From Branchiostoma floridae (Eukaryota > Chordata > Leptocardii > Amphioxiformes > Branchiostomatidae): a DNA stretch of 64,000 nucleotides. Position 1 is the first letter of the stretch. Every line of letters starts with the position of its first letter. The translations under genes were made by a program, and so were the position numbers. Positions 21,592 through 33,100 of the stretch are shown piece by piece. The notes beneath the pieces are model-generated. The model made no database searches. It was not told the DNA's origin and worked only from the letters and a program-made list of their open reading frames with translations. The stretch covers positions 14,290,262 to 14,354,261 of the forward strand of contig NC_049995.1 in the NCBI RefSeq assembly GCF_000003815.2, given 5' to 3'.

Positions 21592-24500
21592 GGATCAAAT
21601 TCTAACTGAAAAATAAAAACTTGTGAAAAAATATTCGTACAAGGCTTTTATTTCAAAACTAACATTAAGAGATGTAAATATAAACTGTCAAACAGTGAGA
21701 AGCAGTCATCCATGATTGAGTTTTTATTGAGGTGATATTTGAAATATTTGATTTCTATTTTTACATAAGTTTTCTAGCTTGCCAAATACAACTTGTTTAT
21801 ATGTAACTGGGACTGAAAGAACCAGCAAGAAATTCATACTCGACTGAATTTATCTCAACCTTATTTTCATCTAGGCAATCTCAGATGTGTCCCAGAATAT
21901 GGGCCAAGGTGACATTGCTCCCCCAGGAAGCTTCTGGACTGCAGCAGAAGCCAGAGATCAAGTGTTCTTTACTACTACTACTTACAGTATATCCATCTAC
22001 TTCCAATTTAAGCATTAGGCCACATAATTTTATTTGTTCCCTCTTGGATGTTAACATATAAATTATAATAACAAGATCAATTTCAACAAAAACATAAATA
22101 TTCTGTTCCTGTGAGCCTCATAGTCATACTCAGTGTAATGAACATAATATATGCACATGTTTATCATATCACTCCAAAATCTATCCAACATAACAGATCA
22201 CAAAAAAAGACTGGAAAAATGTGATCATTTTTACATGGCTACAAAATCTTTGCATGCCATATATAACTTTATATCTATGATACCATGTAAGTATGAACAG
22301 CTATAGCAAAACCTGTACCAGTATATACCAGTACAGACAAATATAGCACTATCCCATAGACACATTGATGCAATGCAGCACTGCATGAATATGGGGTGAA
22401 GTCTACTGAGATTTCCTTATCATTAGGTAAGTGGTTAATGGTTTAAGAACAAGGGATAAGAAAATAAGATGAAAACAAAGGTATGGGAGAAAAATTTGAC
22501 TTGCTTCCATTCTCCATTAATTAGCATGGCCTTGTTTTCTTCAAGGTCAGGATAGCATCTTACATAAGTTACAATCAAAACCTTCTTAAGGATATTGGAG
22601 AATTCTTTTTCGCAACTAATCTTTTTGGTCACTTAACGTTTTGATGTCTCTCAGACACCTTTCTTAGTCAGAAATTTCTCTTTTATCCCATATTCTACCA
22701 ACCTCATAAAATCATTTTAGGAAAACCTTCTTTTGTTTGTTTCATGAGAGAGAATGCTGACTTGCCTCCAGCAGTGACAGTTGAGTCCTTTTGTACTCTT
22801 AAAAAAAGTTGCAGGACATGAGGTCTAAAAAACTTTGTGTTAAATCTGATTGCTCCCCTGAAAAACATGGGCTTGGTAGGTAGAAATTCTTTTGAAATCT
22901 GTACATAATGTATATTTTTTCTAGGATTGCACCAGAAAGGAGCCAACAAATGATTTCAACATTGCAAAATGGAGGGAAATGTGGCGCCCTCCCACATAGA
23001 CAACTTGGGCGGACAAAAGTAAACGAATTCTGAATTTAAAGTGTACCAATTTTTGGTCCAAAATGTTCTTGGGAGTGTTGGCGATATTTTCAATCTATGA
23101 TTGAAGATGGATGCATGATAAAAACATCAGAAAACTCTCCTTTTGGTCTCAAGTATGGAGAGCGGTTCAAAAAAAGCCTTCAGTTCTATGTGCTCCATCT
23201 AGAGTTAAACAAAATATAGGCAGTCCTTCCACTGTTTCAGATGGTTTAAACATTCTATGCCCCTTACCAGCAGCCAACTAAGAAAGTGGAAATGTAGGGT
23301 CGACAGGTTTTCTTCTGTATCTGTATCTATATAGCCGGTATAACCGCCCTTCGGCATAACACACCAGCTTCTTGCTCGGGTCAAAACATGTTTTTTTGCT
23401 GGGTTCTAACCAGAAACACAACATTCTTTTCCACATGCCTTGCTGGGGTGAGAGTTCAGCACAACTGGAAAGCCTACTTTTGTTTTGTTTGACTCCTGAC
23501 CAGTTCAGGGACATGGGGAGGGGTGCTATCATCTTTTTTTGATACAAAACATACAGGACTCACTCATGGCAGGGTAAGTCATTTTAGGGAGTCCCGTGAG
23601 GAGCCTCTTGGTCAGTTCAGAACTCAGTAGTAACTTAAACCGCTAAACCGTCAAAACAACACAGAGGCGTCATAAATGCAACATACTTCAAAAGGAGTTT
23701 ATTTCTTGTATGGGTCTGCATTTGGACTCAACCATCTTAACATTGGGGTGGCCGTCTAACCAAATATAAGATAAAACAACGATAACAGGTGGTGCTCCCT
23801 TGACCATACAGGGCATGGTTTCATAATTGATAACACCAAGCTGTAAGTTGTCTAATTGTTTTTCCTAAAAGTTAAACCTTAAAAATCTATACTTTTCTTC
23901 AAGACATTTATTGGAATTTAGTGAGATTTTATCTTGTCAAAGATTTTATCATGTCAATACTGCCTAGACGTAATAGTTACCCCATGGGCGGGGCGAGGTT
24001 TCTGTGTATATCACCAGTCCCGCCCACTGAGGGATCTCTAGTCTCCCCATGGCATACTTCCCCGAAGCTTTTCTAGTTCATCAGCTTTACAAAATGTTAC
24101 TTTATTTTGTCCTAAAAGTCCACAATCTTTCTTGTTATTGTTTGAAAAGCTGTGACAGAAAGTGTCAGGCTGTAACAACACAAGGTCATTAATCTTGTCA
24201 AGACCTTTCTGGGGGCAAGGTGCCTGGAGACAGAAAGTCTGCTCATATTCCTCTGGGCAATTAGAAGTCAAGCACAGGATTGGTCAGTTATCACATGACA
24301 CTATTCTGGTCCCAGAAGAAGGTCTCAAAGGTAAGCGAGGATTGGTCAGAACGGGTCACATGCGTATATCACCCATACTTTTCAGGCTGAAATCACCACT
24401 GTTTTCTGATATCATCACAGTTTTTTCCTCATTTGCATGAAATAGCAGCACACTTTTTTTCAAAGCACCATACTATGTGGATATATCAACAGAAAATGGG

Positions 24501-25012
24501 GGCTTCTCATTGGCTGAGGGGAAGTAGCCATGGGCTAATCTAAGTTAGAGTTAGAGAGCAGCATTTACACCTAAGCAACTAAAAGTCTTATTTGATATTT
24601 CATGCTGAAACAAAACATTAACAAATACCTTAGGATCCCACCTTTGATAAGTTTAGAAATAAGAAATCATAGGATGTTATTTTTATATTATTTGTCACAT
24701 TTGGTGAATACTGCAACTGTCGGAATGTCCATTGTAACCTGTTAATGTTATCTCCAATTAGTTAAACCAGTTCTTCAAGTCAATTAGTAATCTTAAAATT
24801 TGAATGAAATGCAGCACATGTGTGAAAAATAGCTGTTACTACAACTGTCTCTTACACTTAAGATTGCTGTGTGCCAGGTTTGACTACAACGCAGTGCAAC
24901 TGCTGATCATGGAAAGTAGCTGACTGCTGATGCAAATACGGAGGTAAGGTACAAACTACAAAGTTTTCACAAGACCAAATGCAGAGATCAAAACACAGAG
25001 GAAAGCATCTAC
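21592..25012. other. Long upstream intron or 5' region of UBTF, few features
   Basis: No splice-supported coding exon was found. At 22634-22665 on the minus strand a decayed hammerhead-family motif reads CTAAGAAAGGTGTCTGAG and GACATCAAAACGT. At about 23300-23370 is the phrase CTATATAGCCGGTATAACCG, which I suspect is a dispersed repeat. If UBTF starts in the CpG-rich block at 27.5-28 kb this is its first intron. Confidence 0.45.
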
Positions 25013-25922
25013 AGAGGTGCCTTTAGTTAGCATTTGCACGAACCCTATGAGTATGAGATTTGTACGAACATTATGTGATACGCACTAATCACTATGGGAA
25101 AACGCATGAATCTTATGCGTTTTGCACGAATAACTATGCGACAACGTATGAACCTTATGTGATACACACAAACCTTATGCAATTTGCACAACATTATGCG
25201 AAATAAGAGACTGAAAAATACAATGTCACACGCAGAAAATGGAAAAAAAAGAGAGTAGCCCACATGTTTTTAAATACGTCTTCATGATAGTATGTGTCCA
25301 TTCAATACTTTGAAAAAAAAATATCACGGGTAGAAACACTCAGAAACACGTCTTCTGCCAACGTAGCGGCAGCAGCCGGTTTGCATAAGGTTCGTGCAAA
25401 TCACATAAGGTTCGTGTTTGTCACATAAGGTCTGTACGTTTTCGCACAGTGATTTGTGCAAATCGCATAAGGCCACACCAATTTAATTTCTTGGTTCACG
25501 GATTTTTTCATAAAAAATATGGAGCGAGAGGGCGAAATAAAAATAAAAATTGTAAAATGGTTGGGGTAAAGGTAACGGCTAATCCAAAACATAAAGAAAA
25601 AAGTTTTCTGCTTGAAAAAAGTACAAAAACACTATTTTTGTACAGTAACAGCACCTGTACCCACACTTTAAGGAGCTTATAATATAAAGGCCAATCTGCT
25701 ACACCAGAAAGTTGGTTAATGGTTTCATTAATGGTGAAAATTTGCTGAGTGGTAATTTTTATTTTTATTTTTTTCCCCAAAAAATAGGAGCGAGCGAATC
25801 CGTGAACCAAGAAATTAAATCGGTGTGGCCTAAGGTTTGTTTGTTTTCGCATAGTGATTCGTGCTTATCACAAAATGTTCGTACGAATCTCATAGGGTTC
25901 GTGCAAATGCTTAGGCACCCCT
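25013..25922. mobile_element. Palindromic element with iterated subterminal repeats, hosting a second MITE
   Basis: The termini AGAGGTGCC and GGCACCCCT begin long inverted arms; CATTTGCACGAACCCTATGA on the left answers TCATAGGGTTCGTGCAAATG on the right. Each arm holds several variants of CACATAAGGTTCGTG/CACGAACCTTATGTG. These regularly spaced words look like transposase-binding sites. The centre is interrupted by the Harbinger-like MITE at 25471-25830. No target duplication was identified. Confidence 0.65.
25471..25830. mobile_element. PIF/Harbinger-like MITE, TAA target duplication, nested
   Basis: The 360-bp element begins GGCCACACCAATTTAATTTC and ends GAAATTAAATCGGTGTGGCC. It is flanked by TAA (25468-25470 and 25831-25833). 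Its arms continue as TTGGTTCACGGATT and AATCCGTGAACCAA. It is the best copy of the family at 5287. Confidence 0.75.
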
Positions 25923-26011
25923 GATCCCCCGGAAGTTACAGAAACCATTTCAACTCTTAACTAAACAATTCAAAGATGATTAAAAAATATTATGGTAACA
26001 ACACATTTATA

Positions 26012-26183
26012 TACTGTAAATGCAGAAATGTTCGCGGCGGATTAATGTTCGCGGTTTTCGCGGTGACCACTTTACCGCGAACTTAAAACCACCGCAAACA
26101 TTTTTCTATTATGGTATTAAACTGCAGTCTATGGTGTTACCACGAACTTAAATCCACCCCGCGAACTTAAATACATTTACAGT
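26012..26183. mobile_element. MITE with TACTGTAAATGCAGAAA-type termini and CGCGAAC core
   Basis: The left end ATACTGTAAATGCAGAAATG and right end TTAAATACATTTACAGTA are inverted. The interior is iterated TTCGCGG/CCGCGAAC with AACTTAAA, giving several possible hairpins. A second CCGCAAACAT-containing remnant is at about 26670. Confidence 0.6.
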
Positions 26184-26384
26184 ACCCAGTACAGTACAGT
26201 AAGGGTTGGTTCAGGTAGACATTGAAAACACCTGTAAATTCAGAAACTCAGATTTTTTTAGTACTTTTTTAGTACTTTTCCTGCGCTTACCTTAGTCCTA
26301 CTATAATATTGTAAGGCGATGATAACACCTTGCTGTCATTTTATGTGGGTTTTTCTAGCCTAAAATTACAATTACAGTACAGAC

Positions 26385-26590
26385 TTAAGAGTAGTGATAT
26401 TTGCCTAAGTTTGAAGTTTTCTAAAATTTACTTGTCCTATCGGGCAAATACATAAAAATTTACTTGCCCAAGCTAACTTTTTACTTGCCCTATTTTGCAC
26501 GGTATGTATTTAGGACAAGTACTCACTAAGATACATGCACTTGCCCGATGGGCACTTTCGCTTGCCTGGGACAGTGGACACTGCTAGTGG
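26385..26590. repeat. Inverted repeat with CTTGCCC/GGGCAAG words
   Basis: GATATTTGCCTAAGTTTGAA with ACTTGTCCTATCGGGCAA on the left and ACTTGCCCGATGGGCA on the right resemble the plan of the CAGGGCTCGAAAT family (short words repeated in both arms), with a different word. The ends are unclear. Confidence 0.4.
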
Positions 26591-27479
26591 ACTTGTCCAA
26601 ATCTGGTTCCAGATTTGAAAATATAACTTGTAGCAAAAGCTCCTTTTCCTATGTACAATACAGTAAACTAAAACCACCGCAAACATGAATATATTTGCGG
26701 CATTGTGAGTAATTAAATTATGCTATTACAACATTGTATGAATATAAAAACTCCACAAAGTATTGTCCAAAATCATAAATATGGTTGATACTACATACAT
26801 GGTTTTTGATTAGTTCATGTAGCAAGTCCTTTGCAAATTATAATTTACAAAGATACAATGTAACATGGAACAGAACATAGATCGTACCATTTTCTTTCTG
26901 AGTTTCTCCCTTTTGCATTAACTTTTGATTTTGCAGAGAGCATACAACTTACAAGCAAGAAAATAAATTCTAATGGCCAGAAACTTTAAAAATTTTATGC
27001 TGTTAAACAGATTTCATGACAAACTATACCTAGTAAAAATTAAAGTTTTGCTGGAAAAACACATTCTACCCATTTTTCTTTTTGCACATGAAATTTAATG
27101 ACAATAGATTGGTGCCCATAGAAAAGAAAGAAAATTTACCCGACCAAAAAAATAGCAAAAGATATCAACGTGTACAACTTAATATTTAGTAGGTTTTCAC
27201 CAAAAACATACAAATTGAACAATATGCCCTTTTTTCCTGGCTACAATTTTGGGACATACAGTAGTACACTTTCCTTCAAACAAATGATTCTAAGTTAGGT
27301 AAGTAACCTTTATCTATGTCAGATACAATTTTACCAAGACATAACCACTACATTCCCAATGCATATGCCTTCCACCCTACCAAACCGGTCAAATCATGCT
27401 AAAATAAACAAAACATAAACAAATTAGCGACGACTAAACAAACAAACAATTGTGGCATAATTGTAGCCAGACAACACGT

Positions 27480-28950
27480 GCTATTACATTGTGGCCACGC
27501 GCTACCCACGCCACCCCCGCTTTTATACAAAGTCCTGTAGAAAAACCTAGAAAAAAATCCTCCCAAACAGCGATTTTGCGGCGCTAGAATGAGATTTTCT
27601 TGCCGGAATCTGGGAGTAAGGGGGTTGAATTCCCCAGCGGACGGGTTGTTGGCGCCGGGCGGGGCCAGGCGGTTCCTCCAGGCGAGCAGTGCGTGACCGT
27701 GTCACCGATACACAATCCGGCGCGCCTTCCCCAAACCTCGTGACCAAGCCCGAAGCCATCTTGATTGACACCCGGGCCCGCAGCCAGCACGAAAATGGCT
27801 GAAAATGAGCTCAGAACGCGGCGTTTTCGACGCCTTCTGCTCGTGAAAGCATATGCAAGGTGTGAAATTAAACAATTTCTGCAGATTTGGCCCAATTTTT
27901 GACGGGATCGGCCGGAATCGGCGAGCCCGTGTCTGAATGTTTTCGGCGCGAGGCGCCGAGGAACCCGGATTGAGCGAGTCGGGCTGGCCCCGTATGGGGT
28001 CATTTCGCATCGATAATCAGCCGGAAAAAACGCCAAAAAACGAAAAGTTCTGTCAGAATTTCTGCTAAATGTTACAAATTTTGTTTCTAGGGGGTAAAAA
28101 TGGGTCATAATGGTGGATTTGGTCGGGTAAATGGGGTAGAAGCGTGGTCCAGGGGTGGACGGGCCCTTCCCCCGAGGAAATTTATACTACGCGACGGTAT
28201 CCAACATGGAGGAAAGGTGGAAAGACAACCAAAGCGGCAAAAAGAGGAAGCGAATTTTCAAACCCAGATTCCGGGCGACTTTTCCTCAGAACCTGGAAAA
28301 TTTTCCTCAGATTTTTACCGAGGTGGTCCCGGGTGAACACCTACCGTGTGGGGTTGGGGTGGTTTCGGAGGAAAGTGAGGGAAATGCCGACGAAGATTCA
28401 CCGAATGGCGCGATCAAAGATCGCTCGTCTGGGAATGCAAATCCCTCGGCTGCTCGGAAAAACGCCCGGAACAAGCCAAGCGCGGGCACCCGGCGCTTCT
28501 AAAACTGTTCCCCAGCTTATAAACCTTCTAGGTGAGAAATTTTTCCTCATAAAACCACCTACCGGCTGTCTCGGAGGTCCCCTCGTGCCGGTCCGAGCGA
28601 GTTGGTCGCCTCTTTCCCTTCTTCTCCGCCGCGGGCATCAAGGACTCGCCTCCCGCTATGAACCCCGACATGGCTGACGTAGTGCAACCCCACCCCGCCT
28701 CGCAACGCCGCTTCGCCGCGTTTTCTCGAGTTTTCCCCGGCTTTTTTCTTTCGGGAAAGTTTCTCAGACTTTTCTCGGGAAGTTTTATATTTCTAAGTTT
28801 CCACCTGTCAAGTATTTTTGTTGAATTTTTTAAAATTTAGGGGAGGAAGTCGCGGTTGTGCGCACGCCCAGGACAAGTCTCGGCCAATCACCGGACTGCG
28901 CCGGGCTGCAATACCGCCATTATCCGCATGGGATCCCCGCTACAGGGTGA
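27480..28950. promoter_or_regulatory. CpG-rich block between UBTF (-) and ITPK1-like gene (+)
   Basis: By inspection this is much richer in G+C and CpG than its flanks. On the minus strand it holds TATAAAAG (27522-27529) with CACGTG (27475-27480) close by, and AAGATGGC at the ATG 27759. On the plus strand it holds a 99-codon frame starting ATGGAGGAAAGG at 28206 and a good donor CTAG/GTGAGA at 28531-28532. Both kinase genes have an acceptor just 5' of their start codon, so their 5' UTR exon must lie upstream, possibly here. Which transcripts really start here cannot be decided from sequence. Confidence 0.5.
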
Positions 28951-29144
28951 AGCGCGGGAACTTCAAACATTACCTCTCCAAGCAGATGTTGGGAGGACAT
29001 TCGAAACGTTTTCTGCCATGGTGCCGGTACTAGATTGTAGGAAAACACCAAAAAATTAAACATGGTGGTATACAAAAAGTTTAAATAAGCAAATGAAATA
29101 AAGAATGTTTTGGCTTCACCACAACGGGTATTGTTATTTGTCAA

Positions 29145-29152
29145 TGACGTCA
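29145..29152. promoter_or_regulatory. Consensus CRE palindrome TGACGTCA
   Basis: A perfect cAMP-response element, 200 bases downstream of the CpG-rich block and about 1 kb upstream of the first coding exon of the kinase gene. Occurrence by chance is possible. Confidence 0.35.
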
Positions 29153-29856
29153 GCTTTGGAACACCCCGCCAGCGCGGCGTCCGAATGAAACTCTATACCG
29201 AATGTAATTATGTCGCTTTGTATGAAACACGTAGTTCAAGTACTAGTATCTGCTTCGATGTTTTTACTAATCAACACGTTTTGTAGTCTGTGTAACACAA
29301 ACTCCGCTGTCCAGGGCTCTAACTGGCCCCTCGGATGTTTGGCGGGCTGCTATAAGCGAGATTTAATCAGGCTACACGTTTTGGAACCCCTGCAAGCAAT
29401 TTCTTGCCTTCTCTAAATGTTGAACAGGTTTTAGCGTATAATCAAAGAGGGGCAGTATTTCGGTGAGCCAGTTCGAAATAAGTATTGATTCCAATTTTTT
29501 GATTATAGCATAAATTTTTTCGCGATTCCATGCAAGTCGAACTTGGGTTGCGTTCTCACGATAGTTTGTTAACAAAAGCGATATATACATGTAACGTCGA
29601 CCGAAAAAAATCTCATTAAACCAGACCGACCGACCCCTATGGCATTAATATACACAATGTATATAGATAACATTGAATATGAATGATTACTAGAAAGATA
29701 ACTATAATTTTGAGAGAGAGTATGAAAACCTAAAAATCCTGCTGCAGTAGAGTAGAAAGCCGCCAGGGGTCCCATGATCGAACTTAAGTTGCGGAGACAT
29801 GCCAAATATCATACGGTCCTTTCACAACTTTCTGACTCATGCTTTATATAATAAAT

Positions 29857-29982
29857 GGCCTGGAGTTCAGCCTTGTTCGCTTCAGACCGCCACTCGTTTA
29901 TAGTCCGATCCCGAAGGTTGCTACCCGACTACGGTAGCGCCCTTGGGAGCGGACTAAAGTGAACAAGGCTGGACTCCAGGCT
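29857..29982. mobile_element. Short palindromic MITE (GCCTGGAGTTCAGCC)
   Basis: GCCTGGAGTTCAGCCTTGTT, then CGCTTCAGACCG on the left, is answered by CGGACTAAAGTGAACAAGGC and TGGACTCCAGGC on the right. About 125 bp, no coding capacity, no clear target duplication. Confidence 0.6.
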
Positions 29983-30122
29983 AGTATCCTAATATATTCT
30001 ACAAACAAATAAAAAAAAGAACATTGCAAGGAAAAATGACGTTCTCGGCGAAGGTAAAATGCAAAGTGGTCTTGCCTAATACTGAAAATGGTAAAGTTTA
30101 CAACATGTCCATTTGTTTTCAG

Positions 30123-33100
30123 ATTGAAGGCGTGATAGTGACTGCAGCCGGACGTTATGGTGCGAAACGACGTCGGCGCTTTGGTCTTGTTATTACTGAT
30201 CTCTGTCATGGTGATTTCGGAAAGGTACCTCTTGGACAGAACAATGGCTGCAAGTAAGCAAACCTGGCTTTTCCTGTATATGTGTTTTGATAAGCCACGA
30301 GGCTATAAGGGATCGAAACAGAAGGGATATGTATAGGAACCCATAGTCTACTTGACAATGGAAAAGGAAACACGAATTCGACAATAGACTTTCTAAGCCT
30401 GGAGTCCTTGTTGAGCTTTGGTCTGCTCAGGACGGTCGTTAGCTACATCACTAAACATTGAAGTTAAGTCAGAGAAACATAAAGATTTAGATACCAATTT
30501 CTTTTTAATTTTTACAATAGGAAGATATAAACCATCTAAAAATTTAAGTATAGTCACAGATCTACAATTGTGTTCTTACCGGTACAGGCGATCATTACGC
30601 AGTACTGATGGCGTTTTGATTCTCAATTGAAGTTTATCTTTATTTACTCATCAATGTCTGTAATAATCTTGTTACAGACTTCTTCCCAGCTAGGTTCTGC
30701 ACCGAAACTCGTGAACGGAGCAGTCTTCAGAACAAGAGACGATGCCGAGTGGGCTACTTACTATCAGAAAGCAAAGAAAAGCGAATTCCATTTCACACGT
30801 TCAAAAAAGAGTACAGGTAGGTTTTCAGAAAAACTGATACACTGCCTTCGAGCGTTTTAAAATACCTTGCAGCTTGTTCATCTTGTCTTTAATGACATGT
30901 ATATTGTTGTCCTTCGTTTTCTTTTTGTTTGTGCCTCCTTGCTTCACTGTTTCTCCATGTTTGTGTTACTCCTATTTTTTTTAAACCCTGAATGTTGTTT
31001 TTATATGAATTAAGTTAAAGACGGGCATCTTTATACCAAGGACAAAGCATGGCACATGCATGGTCACAAAAAAAACTGCACTTGGTGAAATATTCGGTAG
31101 GCGGCGCATCTGCCCACCGTTCTTCCACGTACATTGTAAATCATTTGATTGAGTAAATATAAGTAACAAGCAAAGTTCATTCTCTGTGATCATGAGGTGA
31201 GACTTGGTCTCCACAATTGCAAGTTCTGCGGAATTATTGCTGTTCTTTTACCACAACACAAAATCCTCATCTTTTTTATTCTTTTTCAGGAATTCTAGCA
31301 TTGACTTGGTCAAGGTAACTTTGTATTGAAACATACAATCAAACAAATAATAAAAACAAATAAACAGACTAACTAACAAATGAATAAACATGACATTGTC
31401 GAACTGAATGTTGCTGAAACAGCGGCTGACTAAACGCAACGGTTTGTCAGTTCTTCTATATAGTTTCCACTACGTATGTTGTGTTTTATTAACTTCGTAA
31501 AAAGGTAATGATTTGGGTTTTGCTAAAGCGGTGTGGCTATGGATGCACGTGTGATTAATATAAACAGCATTCCCCGAGAATCTGTGAATTGATGTTCGTG
31601 ATAGTTCTTGGGGAATTGAGTTAGAGAAAGGTCATGTTCTTTAATGGGCCTCCTGGTGGTTTCATGCAATACTGCAGCAGAAATTACCATAAGCATTCAT
31701 GTTTGTTTTTATTTTCTAACCAGGAAATCAATTTCTCTGTATGTATAAGATTCTATTAGAAAAGTACTAAGGCCCATGCACTTCATACCCTCTCTGAAAT
31801 GGAAACAAAAGGACAATGTCCTCCATTCTCCAGGTGGACGTCAACCGTTCCGTCGCTGCCCAAGGCCCGTTTGACGTGTTTATTCACGACTTCACGGATA
31901 TCGTGCGCGAGGCGGAAGAAGGAGACACGAAGGCGGAGATGTTCGTAGCAGAGTTATCGGTAAGGTTGGGACTGATTGTTTTCGGATCTGTGCGGTATCT
32001 CTCTCTCTCTCTCTCTCTTCCTCTCTCTCTCCCTCTCTCTGTCAGTCTGTCTCTCTCTCTCTCTCTCCTCTCTCCCCCCCCTCTCTCTCTGTCTCTGTCA
32101 GTCTCTCTCTCTCTCTCTCTCTCTGTCAGTCAGCCTATACAGACTATGACACTACACTACTACTGTGCGGTACATAAAAAGATACAAACGGTAAGGAAAA
32201 AGAATAGGAAGAATAGAATTTGAAAATTGGTAAAAGACCAAAAAAATTTAAATGAGTCACTCCTTTCTTAATTTATTTATCCATTTCTAATTCATCATTC
32301 TCTTTTATTCAATCATTTGTTCGTTCGTCCGTTGAGAGTCGCAATTTATTTCAGTTCCAAGGTTATCTGTATTCAATAAAGAATCGAAAGAATGATTATG
32401 TTTATTAATCAAATGATGAAACATCTCTTTGTTGATCGATTGATCGATACATCAAATTTATGAAATACATGTTACTGATACATTGATTTTCCAGGAATAC
32501 GTGTCCCGTCACCCTAACATGGTAGTGATGAACCCGGTCGCTTCCTGGAGACTGCTGCATGACCGACTGGGGGCGCAAGGAGTCGCTGCAGAGGTGGTCA
32601 AGTTACTGAACGGTACAGCTCTTCGCTCCTAGGTTATTGGATATTTCTTTTTCACAACTAAAATTCGCACGCTCGCATCAGTTTTGGGGTTCCCAGAAGA
32701 TGCCATACATATTATCAAATCAATATGGCCTTATCTATTTTCAACTTTTCTGCTCACAGATCCTGACGTCATTGTGCCAAACAGAGTCTATCTGGAGAAG
32801 TCCGGAGTTAAGAATATGATGAAAAATTTGAAAATGGCGGGAGTGACGTTTCCGTTCGGTAAGTAGAATCTGATTTGAACAGTCACGAAACGTAATGGGG
32901 GAAGGGGTGCAAGCCAAGGGTTACAGGTTGTTTCGCGACAATGTAGGTTCGCAACCGTCAGTTCGCAACAAAGCAAGTCTTTTCGCAGCAAGGTACAAGT
33001 CGTTTCGCAACATTTCAATGTTACTTATCTTGATAGCCTAATAGTATTAGAAATCGTATTCGTAACATAAGCATACTCCTACCTGTGCATGCCGCGTATG

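Noticed and set aside
27584-28108. 174-codon minus-strand frame opposite the CpG-rich block
   Set aside because: No domain similarity and no donor that joins the UBTF exon at 21239 in phase could be identified.
28144-28677. 177-codon and 115-codon overlapping frames on the plus strand in the CpG-rich block
   Set aside because: Stop-poor because of high G+C. No domain recognised and two overlapping frames compete. Kept only as a possible 5' exon source, not as a gene.
29210-29416. 68-codon plus frame with signal-peptide-like start
   Set aside because: Hydrophobic start and several cysteines, but no splice context, family similarity or repeat-independent support; chance is likely.
30627-30860. 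77-codon frame starting MKFIFIYSSMSV
   Set aside because: It reads the second kinase exon (30678-30816) in the wrong frame; the frame encoding CRVGYLLSESKEK is in phase with its neighbours.
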